From: Prescottella sp. R16
GTDB lineage: Bacteria; Actinomycetota; Actinomycetes; Mycobacteriales; Mycobacteriaceae
Assembly: GCF_030656875.1 (NCBI RefSeq)
Contig: NZ_CP130943.1
Coordinates: forward strand, 2,976,001 to 3,040,000
Direction of reading: 5' to 3'
Length of the DNA stretch: 64,000 nt
The notes beneath the pieces are model-generated. The model ran no database searches. It saw only the letters and a program-made list of their open reading frames with translations, and was not told the origin of the DNA. This document shows positions 30,245-40,379 of this stretch, piece after piece (the stretch's first letter is position 1; the number at the start of each line of letters is the position of its first letter). The position numbers and the translations under genes are program-made.

Positions 30245-31201
30245 GTGACACCCGCTCAGCTGCGAGCCTATTCCGCGGTGGTGCGGCTCGGCTCGGTTCG
30301 GGCGGCGGCACGGGAACTGGGCATGACCGATTCCGGTGTCTCGATGCACATCGCGCAACTCCGCAAGGAACTCGGCGATCCCCTGTACAGCCGGGGCCCG
30401 TCCGGGCTGGTGTTCACCCCCGGCGGCCTGTGCCTCGCCGGACGGTCGGCCGAGATCCTCGGACTGCAGCGGCAGACGGCCATCGAGGTGGGGCAGGCCG
30501 GACACGGGCGGCGGATGCTGCGGATCGCGGCGTCACCCCTGTTCGCCGAACATGCCGCGCCCGGTCTGGTCGATCTGTTCGCGTCGGCGGCGACGAACCT
30601 GTCCGTGGAGGTGAGCGTCCATCCGGTGCGACGGTTCGCCGACCTCGTCGCCTCCCGGGCCGTCGACGTCGCACTCGGCCCCCGCGCCCCGGACAAACGG
30701 GGCCAACTGTCGGTGTGCCCGTTCCTGCACTACGAGGTGCTGACGGTGTGTGCCGCCGACCATCCCCTCGCCCACACCAGCCCCCCGCTGTCGCGGCTAC
30801 GGGAACAACAGTGGTTCCTCGGCCCGTCCGCGGCCGCCGGCGACGGGCCGATGCGGCACATGCTGCGCGGCCTCGGCATCCCGGACAGCCACAAGCGGGT
30901 CTTCCCCAGCGATGCGTCGGCGATCGAAGCGGTCCGGCAGTCGACGGCTCTGACCGTCGCCCTCCGCTACGCCGTCGGCGACGAACTGTTCGACGGCACC
31001 CTCGGCGTCGTCGACGGCCCCGACCTCCGCGCCGACGGCGACTGGTGCGCCACCACCCTCGCCCGCCGGCACCTCCAACCCGCCACCACCGAACTCCTCC
31101 ACATCATCACCACCCCCCACTGCCGGCAGGCCATGACCCGCTCCGCCGGCGCCGACATCACCCACTACACCCCCCACACCCACGTCGTCCGATGGAACTG
31201 A
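30245..31201 (+). CDS. LysR-family transcriptional regulator
   Basis: 318 residues, GTG start. Winged helix-turn-helix in residues 1-60 (TPAQLRAYSAVVRLGSVRAA, then MTDSGVSMHIAQLRKELGDPLY) and a periplasmic-binding-type effector domain from about 85 (MLRIAASPLFAEHAAPGLVD). Divergent from the CtaG/CopD gene with 189 nt between starts, so it might regulate that gene; no T-N11-A box was identified with confidence. The C-terminus is His/Thr-rich. Confidence 0.85.
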   Translation: MTPAQLRAYSAVVRLGSVRAAARELGMTDSGVSMHIAQLRKELGDPLYSRGPSGLVFTPGGLCLAGRSAEILGLQRQTAIEVGQAGHGRRMLRIAASPLFAEHAAPGLVDLFASAATNLSVEVSVHPVRRFADLVASRAVDVALGPRAPDKRGQLSVCPFLHYEVLTVCAADHPLAHTSPPLSRLREQQWFLGPSAAAGDGPMRHMLRGLGIPDSHKRVFPSDASAIEAVRQSTALTVALRYAVGDELFDGTLGVVDGPDLRADGDWCATTLARRHLQPATTELLHIITTPHCRQAMTRSAGADITHYTPHTHVVRWN

Positions 31202-31250
31202 CGACCGGACTCGCGGTACCGCCCGACCCAGCGGGTATGCTTCTGCCCGC

Positions 31251-31327
31251 GCCTCCGTAGCTCAGTTGGATAGAGCAAGAGCCTTCTAATCTCTAGGTCG
31301 CAGGTTCGATTCCTGCCGGGGGCACCA
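31251..31327 (+). tRNA. tRNA-Arg (anticodon TCT), CCA encoded
   Basis: Acceptor GCCTCCG pairs with CGGGGGC; D-arm GCTC/GAGC; anticodon loop CTTCTAA gives TCT; T-arm GCAGG-TTCGATT-CCTGC. The discriminator A is at 31324, followed by encoded CCA. The anticodon stem AGAGC/TCTCT has a C-T mismatch at pair 31-39, leaving four pairs, but all other features are canonical. Confidence 0.93.
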
Positions 31328-31391
31328 CAAAACACCTGGTCATTGACCATTTTCAGGATGGTGTTGCCTGATAGGGAGCGGAGCGATCGGC

Positions 31392-31871
31392 TCACCCTTC
31401 CGATGTCGGCGTGCCCTTCCCGCTCGTGCCTTGATTACGAGCCTCGATGGCCTCGACGGACTTCTCGAGTTGCTTCCCCAATACGCGGGTGCCGAAGGCC
31501 CCGAGCACGATCGCGAGAAGCCGTCCCCTGAGGTTCTTGCCGTCCCGGACCACGACGACGTCCACGTCGGTCCCGCCTGTGGGCTGCTGAGTGAGAGTGT
31601 AGGTGTGGCCCGAGGCACCACCCCACAGGTTGGAGTCGGTGGTCGTCATCACGACGCGATGGGGGTCGGTCCAGTCGTAGTGCAGGCGTTCCCAGATACC
31701 GCTCGAGCCCTCCGTGACATCGGCATCATGGGGACCCTCGTGGTGTAGTTCGAGGTAACTGTCTGCACTGTTGCCGAAGAGTTCCTCGCGACCCGGGCCG
31801 AAGTCGGTGAGACCGGCAAGGAACTGTTCGGGCGTCGCGGTGGTCGTCTGATGGAGATGAATTGTGGTCAT
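31392..31871 (-). CDS. SRPBCC (polyketide cyclase-like) protein
   Basis: 159 residues, ATG with GAGGAAG upstream. A START/Bet v 1-like helix-grip fold is suggested by the N-terminal strand MTTIHLHQTTTATPEQFLAGL, central GIWERLHYDWTDPHRVVM and TYTLTQQPTGGTDVDVVVV, and a C-terminal long helix. Such proteins bind hydrophobic ligands; no catalytic assignment is possible. The stop lies 65 nt beyond the tRNA-Arg gene on the opposite strand. Confidence 0.75.
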   Translation of the reverse strand: MTTIHLHQTTTATPEQFLAGLTDFGPGREELFGNSADSYLELHHEGPHDADVTEGSSGIWERLHYDWTDPHRVVMTTTDSNLWGGASGHTYTLTQQPTGGTDVDVVVVRDGKNLRGRLLAIVLGAFGTRVLGKQLEKSVEAIEARNQGTSGKGTPTSEG

Positions 31872-32002
31872 GGCATCTTCCTCGACATTCGGATGATCCG
31901 CCCCGCTCCGGGAGGCCGCAGCGGTGACCCGTCCAGAACACCACGGACGCGAGTTTCCCGGAAGAGGACTGATCGAGGTCGCACCCTCCGACCTGTGGTC
32001 GT

Positions 32003-32908
32003 TCACCACCCTCCGGTGGTCGCGAACCGTTCCTCGAGGTGCCGGCGCAGCCGGTCGACGGCCGGGGTGGGGCGGTGTCCGCCCGTGACGAGTCCGATGG
32101 TGCGGCGGCGTTTCCCGTCGAGCCGAATGCTCACCAGATCCGTGTGTTCGGTCTCGGCGTCGGGTAGCAGGGCGACGCCGAGGCCGTGGGCGACGAGTGA
32201 GCGCAGCGTCTCGAATTCGGTGATCTCGAAGACGACTCGGGGCGAGAATCCTGCCTCCGCGCACCACGAGTCGAGTTGCCGGCGCAGATGGTAGGTGGGC
32301 GGGTTCGCGACGAACGGTTCGCCGGCGAGATCACCGAGGGCGACGCGTCTCCGTCCGGCCAGTCGGTGGCCGCGTGGGACGACGGCCCGGATCTCCTGAT
32401 GTCCCAGTCGAGTCGTCGGTAGGTCCTCCGGCGCCGGGATCACCACTGCGAGGTCGAGGTTCCCGGCGCGGATCCGATCGACGAGATCCTCACCGTGTGC
32501 CTGGACGAGGTGGAGCCGCACCCGCGGTGCGCTCCGATGGAAGTCTGCGAGCAGCGCCGGAATGCTCACCGGGCCCAGGGTGAGCGGGAATCCGAACCGC
32601 ACCAGCCCGCTGTCCGGGTCGGCGTTGCTGCGCACGGCCGCCGCGGCATCCTCCAGTGCGCGCAGCACTCCCCGCGTGCGTTCGTGGAATTCGCGCCCCT
32701 GCGGGGTGAGCGCCACTCCGCGCCCCACCGGCTGGAACAGGGCGACACCGAGCACGTTCTCGACCGCTCGGATCCGTCGGCTCAACGTGGACTGTGGGAT
32801 TCCGAGGTCGTGCGCGGCACGGGTGATGTGTCCTTCCTCGGCGGCCGCGTCGAACGCCGCGAGCAGCGGGACCAGCTCGTCGGCGTGCCCCCACACATAT
32901 TCATCCAT
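32003..32908 (-). CDS. LysR-family regulator divergent from mqo
   Basis: 301 residues. The helix-turn-helix region is at about 15-70 (ITRAAHDLGIPQSTLSRRIRAVENVLGV), with an effector domain from about 95. The start ATG (32908) sits within a palindrome, CATCCA-TATG-TGGATG at 32902-32917, a probable LysR box. It is 91 nt from the mqo start and so is the obvious candidate regulator of malate:quinone oxidoreductase. Confidence 0.88.
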   Translation of the reverse strand: MDEYVWGHADELVPLLAAFDAAAEEGHITRAAHDLGIPQSTLSRRIRAVENVLGVALFQPVGRGVALTPQGREFHERTRGVLRALEDAAAAVRSNADPDSGLVRFGFPLTLGPVSIPALLADFHRSAPRVRLHLVQAHGEDLVDRIRAGNLDLAVVIPAPEDLPTTRLGHQEIRAVVPRGHRLAGRRRVALGDLAGEPFVANPPTYHLRRQLDSWCAEAGFSPRVVFEITEFETLRSLVAHGLGVALLPDAETEHTDLVSIRLDGKRRRTIGLVTGGHRPTPAVDRLRRHLEERFATTGGW

Positions 32909-32917
32909 ATGTGGATG
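32902..32917. promoter_or_regulatory. Palindrome over the lysR start codon
   Basis: CATCCA (32902-32907) and TGGATG (32912-32917) flank TATG in the mqo-lysR gap. Binding here would block the regulator's own translation start region and could act on the divergent mqo promoter. Confidence 0.45.
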
Positions 32918-32999
32918 ATATTCCGGTCATCTGTTCGTTGGACGGGTTGTTCGATCCGGGTCAGCATGGTCCCGAACCCACATCGAGGAAGGGATCACG

Positions 33000-34400
33000 A
33001 TGACTCGGACATCACGGACCGACACCGAACACGGTGTGCCACACGAGGTTCTCGACGCCGTCCTCGTCGGCGGCGGCATCATGTCCGCAACACTCGGCGC
33101 ACTGCTGGCCCGCGTGCAACCGGACTGGCGGATCGCCGTGATCGAGCGCCGGGACCGGCTCGCCGCGGAGAGTTCACATCCGTGGCACAACGCCGGCACC
33201 GGCCACACCGGGGCGTGCGAACTCAACTACATGCCCGACCCGCACGACGCGGCACGCGCCGAGGAGATCGCCCGACAGTTCGCGGTGACCCGCCGGTTCT
33301 GGTCGGCCCTGACCGGCACCCCCGAATCGGAATGCACCGCGATCACCCCGGTCCCCCACATGACGGTGGTGTTCGGCGACCGTGACGTCGCGTATCTGCG
33401 CCGACGCTACGACACCCTGCACCGTTCACCGATGTTCGCCGGAATGCGGTACACGGAAGATCCCCGGACGATCGCCGAGTGGGCGCCGCTCGTGATGCGG
33501 GGCCGCCCGCCGGGTGAACCGATCGCGGCGACACGATTCGAGGACGGTACCGACGTCGACTTCGGCGCGATCACCCACGAGCTCACGAACATAGTGCGAG
33601 ACACCGGCTCCCGGCTACTTCTCCGCCACGAGGTGACGTCGGTGACCCGTGGCGCGGACGGCAGCTGGAAGGTCGGCGGGCGTGATCGTGCGACCGGGCT
33701 CCGGTTCACGCTCCGCACCCGGTTCGTCTTCGTCGGGGCGGGCGGTGCCACACTCCGCCTGTTGCAGAAGGCCGGTGTTCCGGAGGTGCGGGGCTACGCC
33801 GTCCTCCCCGTCGGTGCCCAGTTCCTGCGCACCGACGAGCCCTCCGTGGTCGCCGCGCACGACGCGAAGGTGTACAGCCAGGCACCGTCCGGCGCTCCCC
33901 CGATGTCGGTCCCCCATCTCGACAAACGGGTTGTCGACGGTCGCGCGTCGCTGATGTTCGGCCCGTACGCCACGTTCAGTACCCGGCTTCTTCGGGCCGG
34001 CCGGCTCACCGACTTCTTCGCGACGGTGCGCCGCGACAACCTCCGCACCCTCGCCGGAGCGGCTGCCCGCAACCTGCCGCTGGTGCGCTATCTGATCGGC
34101 CAGCTGCTCGCGACCCGGGGCCGCAAGTTCGCCCAGCTCCGACGCTTCTACCCGACGGCCGATCCCGCGCACTGGCGTCTCGTCACGGCGGGCCAGCGGG
34201 CCCAGCTGGTGAAACCCGATCCGCGCGGGCTCGGTGTCCTCGTCCTCGGCACCGAGCTCGTGACGTCCGCCGACGGGACGATCGCGGGACTGCTCGGGGC
34301 GTCGCCGGGAGCTTCGACGGCCCCGTCGATCATGTCCGATCTCCTCGAACGCTGCTTCCCGGATCGGCACGCCCGCTGGGCGGAGGAGCTCGACGTGTGA
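33000..34400 (+). CDS. mqo: Malate:quinone oxidoreductase
   Basis: 466 residues, ATG with GAGGAAGGG upstream. A peripheral membrane FAD enzyme that oxidises malate to oxaloacetate and reduces quinone, bypassing NAD-malate dehydrogenase. FAD motif VLVGGGIMSATLGALL near residue 21; substrate region ESSHPWHNAGTGHTGACELNY; FPTYLLRR-like region FRRFYPTADP near 385 (LRRFYPTADPAHW); C-terminal DGTIAGLLGASPGAST is the family closing motif. Slightly shorter than the usual ~500 residues, though no key motif is missing. A strong terminator follows. Confidence 0.93.
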   Translation: MTRTSRTDTEHGVPHEVLDAVLVGGGIMSATLGALLARVQPDWRIAVIERRDRLAAESSHPWHNAGTGHTGACELNYMPDPHDAARAEEIARQFAVTRRFWSALTGTPESECTAITPVPHMTVVFGDRDVAYLRRRYDTLHRSPMFAGMRYTEDPRTIAEWAPLVMRGRPPGEPIAATRFEDGTDVDFGAITHELTNIVRDTGSRLLLRHEVTSVTRGADGSWKVGGRDRATGLRFTLRTRFVFVGAGGATLRLLQKAGVPEVRGYAVLPVGAQFLRTDEPSVVAAHDAKVYSQAPSGAPPMSVPHLDKRVVDGRASLMFGPYATFSTRLLRAGRLTDFFATVRRDNLRTLAGAAARNLPLVRYLIGQLLATRGRKFAQLRRFYPTADPAHWRLVTAGQRAQLVKPDPRGLGVLVLGTELVTSADGTIAGLLGASPGASTAPSIMSDLLERCFPDRHARWAEELDV

Positions 34401-34404
34401 CGCG

Positions 34405-34442
34405 CGACGGCCCGCCCCCGAGGCTTCGGGGGCGGGCCGTCG
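34405..34442. terminator. Bidirectional terminator between mqo and the DUF4185 gene
   Basis: Perfect 17-bp stem (34405-34421 and 34426-34442) with a GGCT loop, between convergent genes. Confidence 0.8.
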
Positions 34443-34460
34443 TAATCGGCTGTCGCCGAA

Positions 34461-35909
34461 CTACTTCTGCGGATCGAGCTGCAGGATCTCACCCTGTTCC
34501 GGGGTTTCGACACGCAGCAGCTGCTGTTCGCCGGTGGTGCCGGGGTCCGGGCGGTCGGCGGTGTCCGTCGACGTCATCCTCATGCCGCTGAGGTCGGTGC
34601 GCATGTAGATGACGTTGTAGCGGTCCCATGTGGTGAGCACGAAGTACAGGTCCTTGCCCTGCGACCACGGGTGCATCAGTCCGCCGTACAGCGACGGCAG
34701 CGTCACCGAGCTGATGAGCGTCTGCTTGCCGCTCCACGGGCCGGTCAGCGAATCGGCCTGACGCATCACCAGACCACTCACATCGGTGTACATCGCAATG
34801 TACTTGCCGAGATAGTCGTTCCACTGCACCGACAGCTCGCTGACCTGGCCCTTGATCACGGGCTTCGCGGCATCGATGTCGGACGACCACTGCGATCCGG
34901 TCCAGTACTCGTACTGGGTCAGGTCCGTCATGCCGGCCGAGGTCGCCGGAACCCGGGCCAGACGGGCCTCACCCGAGCGGCCCGACGGGGTACCGAACTC
35001 GTAGACGAAGCCGTCGCCGCGATCCGGAACGAACGCGCTCATCTGCCAGTTCTTGTTGGCCGAGGCCAGGGCGGGAATCCCCGGGACGTCGACGCCGTCG
35101 AACACGCCCTCACGGTTGAGTCGCACCGTCTGCGGCAGCGTCTTCCACGTGTCGCCGTTGTCCGAGGACTCCGCGAGACCCGAATAGTTCGTCGTCCACT
35201 CGCCCGGGGTGTCCCACGACCGCACCGACATCCAGCGCACGTACTGTTTGCCGTCGACCGCGACACCACCGGTGGGGATGACGGTGAACTCGGGGAAGCT
35301 ACCGGGATTCTGGCCCAGCAGCCCCTGGATCACCTGTCGGGAGAAGTTCTGCGGCGTCTCCGCGAGCGGCGAATCGTCCAGTCGCATGCCGTCGCTCAGC
35401 GTCGTGTCGCTGCTGCGGAACAGGACGTTGCTGCGCCACTGGTCGCCGGGCTCGTCGCAGTCGCCGACGGTGTCACCGAACGCCATGAGCACCTGACCGG
35501 ATCCGTTGTCCCACATGATGCCCAGATCGGTGCCGGCGACGCTGAAACGATCGATCGTCTTGTTCGGGCTGCCCGGCCCGGTGACCATCTCGACGGCCTT
35601 GGTCCTGCCGGACAGGACCGGCAGCGCACCGTCGGGCGATCCGGTGATCCACGGCAGCGAGTTGGCGAGCGACCCCGTGGCACTGCCGAGGCTTCCCGAA
35701 CCCAGACTGCCCATCAGACTGCCGGTCAGCCCGGAACTGCCGAGACTCCCCGAGCTGCCACCGCTGCCCGAGCTGCCGTTGACCTGACCGCACGGACCAC
35801 CGACCGCACTCGCCGGCGTCGCCATCGCCACCGACAGTCCGACCGTCACCGCCGTCGCCGACACCGCGGCCGCCCACCTCCGCGCGCCTGCATTCCACTT
35901 GCCTGTCAC
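34461..35909 (-). CDS. Secreted DUF4185 protein
   Basis: 482 residues from GTG 35909, which has GGGAGGA eight nt upstream; a start at 35954 lacks one. Signal peptide about 1-35 ending ATPASA. A low-complexity Gly/Ser/Leu linker (SGSGGSSGSLGSSGLTGSLM and further GSLGS units) covers about 43-82. The DUF4185 domain follows: a beta-propeller-like region with DLGIMWDNGSGQVLMAFGDT, QYVRWMSVRSW, and Tyr/Trp-rich blades. In mycobacteria and nocardiae such proteins are exported; some family members are glycan-degrading enzymes, but the catalytic role here is not shown. Confidence 0.82.
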   Translation of the reverse strand: MTGKWNAGARRWAAAVSATAVTVGLSVAMATPASAVGGPCGQVNGSSGSGGSSGSLGSSGLTGSLMGSLGSGSLGSATGSLANSLPWITGSPDGALPVLSGRTKAVEMVTGPGSPNKTIDRFSVAGTDLGIMWDNGSGQVLMAFGDTVGDCDEPGDQWRSNVLFRSSDTTLSDGMRLDDSPLAETPQNFSRQVIQGLLGQNPGSFPEFTVIPTGGVAVDGKQYVRWMSVRSWDTPGEWTTNYSGLAESSDNGDTWKTLPQTVRLNREGVFDGVDVPGIPALASANKNWQMSAFVPDRGDGFVYEFGTPSGRSGEARLARVPATSAGMTDLTQYEYWTGSQWSSDIDAAKPVIKGQVSELSVQWNDYLGKYIAMYTDVSGLVMRQADSLTGPWSGKQTLISSVTLPSLYGGLMHPWSQGKDLYFVLTTWDRYNVIYMRTDLSGMRMTSTDTADRPDPGTTGEQQLLRVETPEQGEILQLDPQK

Positions 35910-37628
<1,719 letters not shown>

Positions 37629-37644
37629 TCGACCCACATACGGG

Positions 37645-37687
37645 ATCGGGCCCGGCACCTGTCACAGGTGCCGGGCCCGATTTCTTT
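37645..37687 (+). terminator. Rho-independent terminator of gdhA
   Basis: Perfect 17-bp stem (37645-37661 and 37665-37681) with a TCA loop, then TTCTTT. It starts 17 nt past the stop codon. Confidence 0.9.
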
Positions 37688-37695
37688 GCCCCGGT

Positions 37696-37926
37696 TCAGT
37701 TTTCGTCGGGCGCCTGTCGTTCCCGATCTTCGCGGGCCTTCTGGGCGGCCTCGCGCATCTCGATCCCGTCGGTGATCCAGTCACCCACTTCCCGGGTGAC
37801 GTCCCGGACGGCCCCGGCGATGATCACGGCGATCCTGCCGACGTGTGTGGCCGCGGACTCGGTGAGCTCCTGCACCGTGTCCTTGCCGCGTTCGAACTTC
37901 CCCACCATGTTCGATGTGCCTCTCAT
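37696..37926 (-). CDS. Small protein coupled to the desaturase
   Basis: 76 residues. The ATG at 37926 overlaps the desaturase TGA as ATGA, which decides the start; ATG 37908 is an alternative. The middle has a weakly hydrophobic helix (GRIAVIIAGAVRDV) and the ends are charged (KFERGKDTVQEL; EAAQKAREDRERQAPDEN). No family recognised. Tight coupling suggests an accessory role for the desaturase complex, but this is inference. Confidence 0.65.
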   Translation of the reverse strand: MRGTSNMVGKFERGKDTVQELTESAATHVGRIAVIIAGAVRDVTREVGDWITDGIEMREAAQKAREDRERQAPDEN

Positions 37927-39107
37927 GCAGCGGTTTTCCGATGCTCGACGATAACACCGCGGGCCGCGGGACGGCCGGTGAGCGCGGGCGGCAGTGCGAG
38001 CCGGAAGATCTTGGCCCACACCGTGCCGATCTGCCGGAAGAAGCCGCCGGTGTTGTAGGGCAGGTCGTAGCGTTCGCACAGTTCACGCACCCGCGGCGCC
38101 ATCTCCGGGTAGCGGTGGGCCGGGATGTCCGGGAACAGGTGGTGCTCGATCTGGTGCGACAGGTTGCCCGACATGATGTGGAACAGCGGGCTTCCGGTGA
38201 TGTTCGCGCTGCCGAGCATCTGCCGCAGGTACCACTGGCCGCGCGTCTCGTCGGCGGTCTCGTCCTCGGTGAAACTCTGTACGCCGGACGGGAAGTGGCC
38301 GCAGAAGATGATCGAGTACGCCCACACGTTGCGGACCACGTTGGCCGTCGCGTTCCCGAGCAGTGTCGAGACGAACAGCGGGCCGGTGAGTGCCGGGAAC
38401 AGCACGTAGTCCTTGAGCACCTGACGGCCGGCCTTGCGCCACCAGCCCCGCACGAGCGGTTCGACGTCCGACCATCTGCGCTTGCCCTGGATCACGTTCT
38501 CGGCCTCGAGGTCGTGCAGCATCACGCCCCACTCGAACAGGAACATCAGCGCGGTCGCATACAGCGGATTTCCCAGATAGTAGGGGTTCCAGCGCTGCGC
38601 CTCGTCCATCCGCAGGATGCCGTACCCGATGTCACGATCACGGCCGACGATGTTCGTGTAGGTGTGGTGCAGGTAGTTGTGCGAGTGCTTCCACTGATCC
38701 GCCGGGCACACGGTGTCCCACTCGAACACCCGCGAGTTCAGGCCGGGCTCACGCATCCAGTCGTACTGGCCGTGCATGACGTTGTGCCCGATCTCCATGT
38801 TGTCGAGGATCTTCGAGATCGACAGTGCCCCCACTCCCGCCAACCAGAACGGCGGCAGGAATCCCAGGTACATCAGGCCGCGGCCGGCGACCTCGAAACT
38901 GCGCTGCGCCTTGATGATCCGATAGATGTACTCGCGGTCTGCGGCACCGAGGTCGGCGACGACCTCGTCACGCAGCGCGTCGAGTTCGCGGCCGAGTGCC
39001 TCGACGTCGTCGTAACCGATGACGGTCACCTGCGGATCCTCGTCGCGATGCCCGCGGCGAAGGAACCCGGGTATCGACAGGAACCCGGGCAGACTGATTC
39101 CGAACAT
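37923..39107 (-). CDS. Membrane fatty-acid (acyl-CoA) desaturase
   Basis: 394 residues, ATG with AGGAGAA upstream. A diiron membrane desaturase. Histidine boxes: HNVMH (residues about 108-112), HSHNYLHH (about 140) and QIEHH (about 318). Hydrophobic spans lie near 80-105 and 205-270. The closest recalled type is mycobacterial DesA3, a stearoyl-CoA delta-9 desaturase, which works with an oxidoreductase like the one encoded next to it. Acts in the cytoplasmic membrane and needs electrons from that reductase. Confidence 0.9.
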   Translation of the reverse strand: MFGISLPGFLSIPGFLRRGHRDEDPQVTVIGYDDVEALGRELDALRDEVVADLGAADREYIYRIIKAQRSFEVAGRGLMYLGFLPPFWLAGVGALSISKILDNMEIGHNVMHGQYDWMREPGLNSRVFEWDTVCPADQWKHSHNYLHHTYTNIVGRDRDIGYGILRMDEAQRWNPYYLGNPLYATALMFLFEWGVMLHDLEAENVIQGKRRWSDVEPLVRGWWRKAGRQVLKDYVLFPALTGPLFVSTLLGNATANVVRNVWAYSIIFCGHFPSGVQSFTEDETADETRGQWYLRQMLGSANITGSPLFHIMSGNLSHQIEHHLFPDIPAHRYPEMAPRVRELCERYDLPYNTGGFFRQIGTVWAKIFRLALPPALTGRPAARGVIVEHRKTAA

Positions 39108-39141
39108 GGGTTTCTCCTCTGATCGTGGTGGGCCGGTGGGG

Positions 39142-40227
39142 TCAGACGTCGATCTCGACGTCGCCGACCGGCGCCGAGATGCACAGCTGGATCGGCTGGT
39201 CCGGGTCGTCGTGGGTGTCGCCGGTGCGGATGTCGCGGGTGCGTCCGGATCGTTTGACGGCGGTGCACGAGAAGCAGATCCCCATCCGGCAGCCGTGCTC
39301 GGGCCGCAGGCCCGCCGCCTCGGCCTGCTCGAGCAGACTCGCCCCGGTGTTCTCCGCCGTCACCCCGCTGCGGGCGAACGAGATCGTGCCGTCTGCGGTG
39401 CCGATCGGTGCGAGTGCCGCAGTCGTGAACATTTCGGTGTGCATGCGTGCACCGAATTGGCCGGCGTCGAGCAGGTCGGCGACGGCGTCGACGAGCGTGC
39501 CCGGCCCGCACACGAACACCTCGGAGTCCGCCCCCAGCCAGGGTGCCGCGTCGTCGAGGTGCTCACGCGCCAGACGCCCCTCGACCGATGTCTCGACGAC
39601 ACGGACGGCGATGTTCGCCCGCTCCCGCGCGAGTGCGTGCAGTTCGCCGAGGACGGGGACGTCACCGAGGGCGCGGGTGTAGTGCAGGAACGCGACCCGG
39701 CCGTCGAACTCTTCGTCGGCGAGGGTGCGCAGCATCGACAGCACCGGGGTGATGCCGCTGCCGCCGCTGATCAGGACGATCCGGCGGGGACGCGACCGGG
39801 GAAGAACGAATTCTCCTGCCGCCGTGGACAGGTCGACCACGTCACCCTCGGTCGCATGACGGACGAGATGTTGCGAGACCAGCCCGTCGCGGTGTCCGCG
39901 AACGATCAGCGTGACCCTGTCGCCGCTGCCGCGTTCGGGGTCGGTCGGCGAGTAGCAGCGGGTGTGCCGCACCCCGTCGATCACGATGCCGACCTGCACG
40001 AACTGCCCGGCTCGCGCCCCGCGCCACTGCCGCGTCGGCCGCAGCTCGAGCACGACGGAATCCGGCGTCGGACGTTCCACCCGTTCGACGCGTGCCCGCG
40101 TCTCGCGGGCCGTGACCATCGGATCGAGCAACTCGAGGTAGCGGTCCACCGCGTGCGGCGTCGCGAGCGCTTCCAGCAGGGACAGCAGCGGCCGACGCCT
40201 CGGTCGCTGCAGGGAACTCTCCGTCAT
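39142..40227 (-). CDS. Flavin/2Fe-2S oxidoreductase, electron donor of the desaturase
   Basis: 361 residues, ATG 40227 with GAGGAG six nt upstream. Order: FAD-binding ferredoxin-reductase domain (RCYSPTDPERG), NAD(P) domain (IVLISGGSGITPVLSML and EVFVCGPGTLVDAV), then a plant-type 2Fe-2S domain with CRMGICFSC and a distal Cys in QLCISAP. The arrangement equals Rv3230c, the partner of DesA3. It sits 34 nt upstream of the desaturase, making a two-component system in one operon with the small protein. Confidence 0.92.
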   Translation of the reverse strand: MTESSLQRPRRRPLLSLLEALATPHAVDRYLELLDPMVTARETRARVERVERPTPDSVVLELRPTRQWRGARAGQFVQVGIVIDGVRHTRCYSPTDPERGSGDRVTLIVRGHRDGLVSQHLVRHATEGDVVDLSTAAGEFVLPRSRPRRIVLISGGSGITPVLSMLRTLADEEFDGRVAFLHYTRALGDVPVLGELHALARERANIAVRVVETSVEGRLAREHLDDAAPWLGADSEVFVCGPGTLVDAVADLLDAGQFGARMHTEMFTTAALAPIGTADGTISFARSGVTAENTGASLLEQAEAAGLRPEHGCRMGICFSCTAVKRSGRTRDIRTGDTHDDPDQPIQLCISAPVGDVEIDV

Positions 40228-40265
40228 GAGCATCTCCTCACGAGAGTTTTTCAGTGCACACTCGT

Positions 40266-40279
40266 ACACTGATTAGTGT
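40266..40279. promoter_or_regulatory. Inverted repeat between the desaturase operon and tetR
   Basis: ACACT-GATT-AGTGT at 40266-40279 in the divergent gap 40228-40379. A likely site for the TetR protein transcribed to the right, controlling the reductase-desaturase operon to the left. Confidence 0.5.
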
Positions 40280-40379
40280 GAACGGGAGTACCCCACATCT
40301 GTCAACGGCGACCGGACGTGACGCCGGTCACCCGACGATCGGTTCGGGCGGCCGCGGCGCGCTGCCTACACTCGACGCC

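Noticed and set aside
31165..31395. Minus-strand frame over tRNA-Arg with the peptide GAPGRNRTCDLEIRRLL
   Set aside because: This is the well-known false protein that comes from translating a tRNA gene in antisense.
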